Of a stretch of 5,412 nucleotides of DNA, positions 4,819 through 5,412 are shown piece by piece. The position numbers and the translations under genes were made by a program. A model generated the notes under the pieces. The model saw only the letters and a list, made by a program, of their open reading frames with translations, had not been told where the DNA came from and made no database searches. This DNA comes from Geobacter sp. GTDB taxonomy: Bacteria; Desulfobacterota; Desulfuromonadia; Geobacterales; Pseudopelobacteraceae. The DNA lies in NCBI GenBank assembly GCA_027346925.1, contig DAIERH010000169.1:1-5412 (forward strand), written 5' to 3'. Position 1 is the stretch's first letter; every line of letters starts with the position of its first letter.

Positions 4819-5412
4819 ATGCCCGTAACCATCCTCTTCATAGGCGACATCATCGGCAAGCCGGGGCGCCAGGCACTTTCCCGTGAGCTGCACCGCCTGG
4901 TGGACCGCCACCATGTGGATCTGGTGATCGCCAACGGCGAGAACGCCGCGGCCGGTTTCGGCCTGACCGTTGATATCGCCCGGGAGTTGTTCGACCTGGG
5001 TGTGCACTGCATCACCAGCGGCAACCATATCTGGGACAAGAAGGAACAGATACCGCAGGTGCTGGCCGACCCCCGTATCCTGCGGCCGGCCAATTACAGC
5101 GCCGGGGTTCCCGGCTGCGGGAGCGCCCTGTTCACCACCCCCGGCGGCGTCAGGATCGGGGTGCTCAACCTGGAAGGACGGGTCTACATGAAGAACCTGG
5201 AATGCCCCTTCCGCACCGCCGACCGGGAGATCGAACGGCTCAAACAGGAGACGGAGGTCATCTTCGTGGACTTCCATGCCGAGGCCACCTCGGAGAAGAG
5301 CGCCCTGGGGTGGTACCTGGACGGCCGGGCGAGTTGCGTGATCGGCACCCACACCCATGTCCAGACCGCCGACGAGCGTATCCTGACCAAGGGTACGGCC
5401 TACCTGTCCGAT
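4819..5412 (+). CDS. ymdB: YmdB-family metallophosphoesterase (partial, runs off the window)
   Basis: The first 198 codons are present and the gene continues past 5412; the family is usually about 260 residues. It is a calcineurin-like dimetal phosphodiesterase (TIGR00282 type), with B. subtilis YmdB hydrolysing 2',3'-cyclic nucleotides. The metal-binding residues are all visible: D10 in IGDIIG, E41 and N42 in NGENAA, N69 and H70 in SGNHIWD, H153 in DFHAEATSEK, and H178 and H180 in GTHTHVQTADER. There is no signal peptide, so it is cytoplasmic. The ATG at 4819 follows AAGGA (4802-4806) at a long 12-nt spacing. The rny-ymdB pair is a recognised neighbourhood in Firmicutes and elsewhere, suggesting a shared role in RNA turnover or signalling. 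Confidence 0.93.
   Translation, partial: MPVTILFIGDIIGKPGRQALSRELHRLVDRHHVDLVIANGENAAAGFGLTVDIARELFDLGVHCITSGNHIWDKKEQIPQVLADPRILRPANYSAGVPGCGSALFTTPGGVRIGVLNLEGRVYMKNLECPFRTADREIERLKQETEVIFVDFHAEATSEKSALGWYLDGRASCVIGTHTHVQTADERILTKGTAYLSD

Overview
The window is a compact, GC-rich chromosomal housekeeping segment with every confident gene on the + strand. Gene order and protein sequence suggest a deltaproteobacterium of the Geobacter/Pelobacter type (Desulfuromonadota). This is inferred from the combination of smc, a Roadblock protein and ftsY, then zapB, zapA, an RNA locus, 5-formyl-THF cyclo-ligase, rny and ymdB. No species can be named from the sequence alone.

Layout. Positions 1-78 hold the last 25 codons of smc (chromosome condensation). 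A 119-nt near-perfectly symmetric palindromic element (81-199) fills the following gap. A small Roadblock/LC7-domain gene (221-577) overlaps the start of ftsY (577-1617), the signal-recognition-particle receptor GTPase. A clear sigma70-type promoter (1680-1708) then drives a short coiled-coil ZapB-like gene (1736-1912) and zapA (1923-2195), both FtsZ-ring accessory proteins.

The 367-nt gap between zapA and the cyclo-ligase gene is not empty. Positions about 2229-2450 can be folded by hand into a closed, Y-shaped RNA, with a 9-bp perfect closing helix and two long arms. A TATAAA box lies just upstream. This is the place where 6S RNA (ssrS) sits in many proteobacteria, so 6S RNA is the leading identification, but the Y shape is not the textbook 6S rod.

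The last block is a likely operon of 5-formyltetrahydrofolate cyclo-ligase (2563-3174), RNase Y (3176-4740) and a YmdB-family metallophosphoesterase (4819 to beyond the window end). RNase Y is the anomaly. One A appears to be missing from the A-run at 3441-3444, which splits an otherwise complete 521-residue protein into a membrane/coiled-coil N-terminal piece and a KH-HD catalytic piece. The out-of-frame reading ends exactly on a TGATG stop-start overlap preceded by AAGGA, so the catalytic half could still be made by reinitiation. A GC-rich multi-hairpin structure separates rny from ymdB.

No tRNA, rRNA, CRISPR array, insertion sequence, transposase or phage gene is visible. I see no convincing new multi-gene system. 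The points worth following up are the rny frameshift, the zapA-ygfA structured RNA and the palindromic intergenic element.
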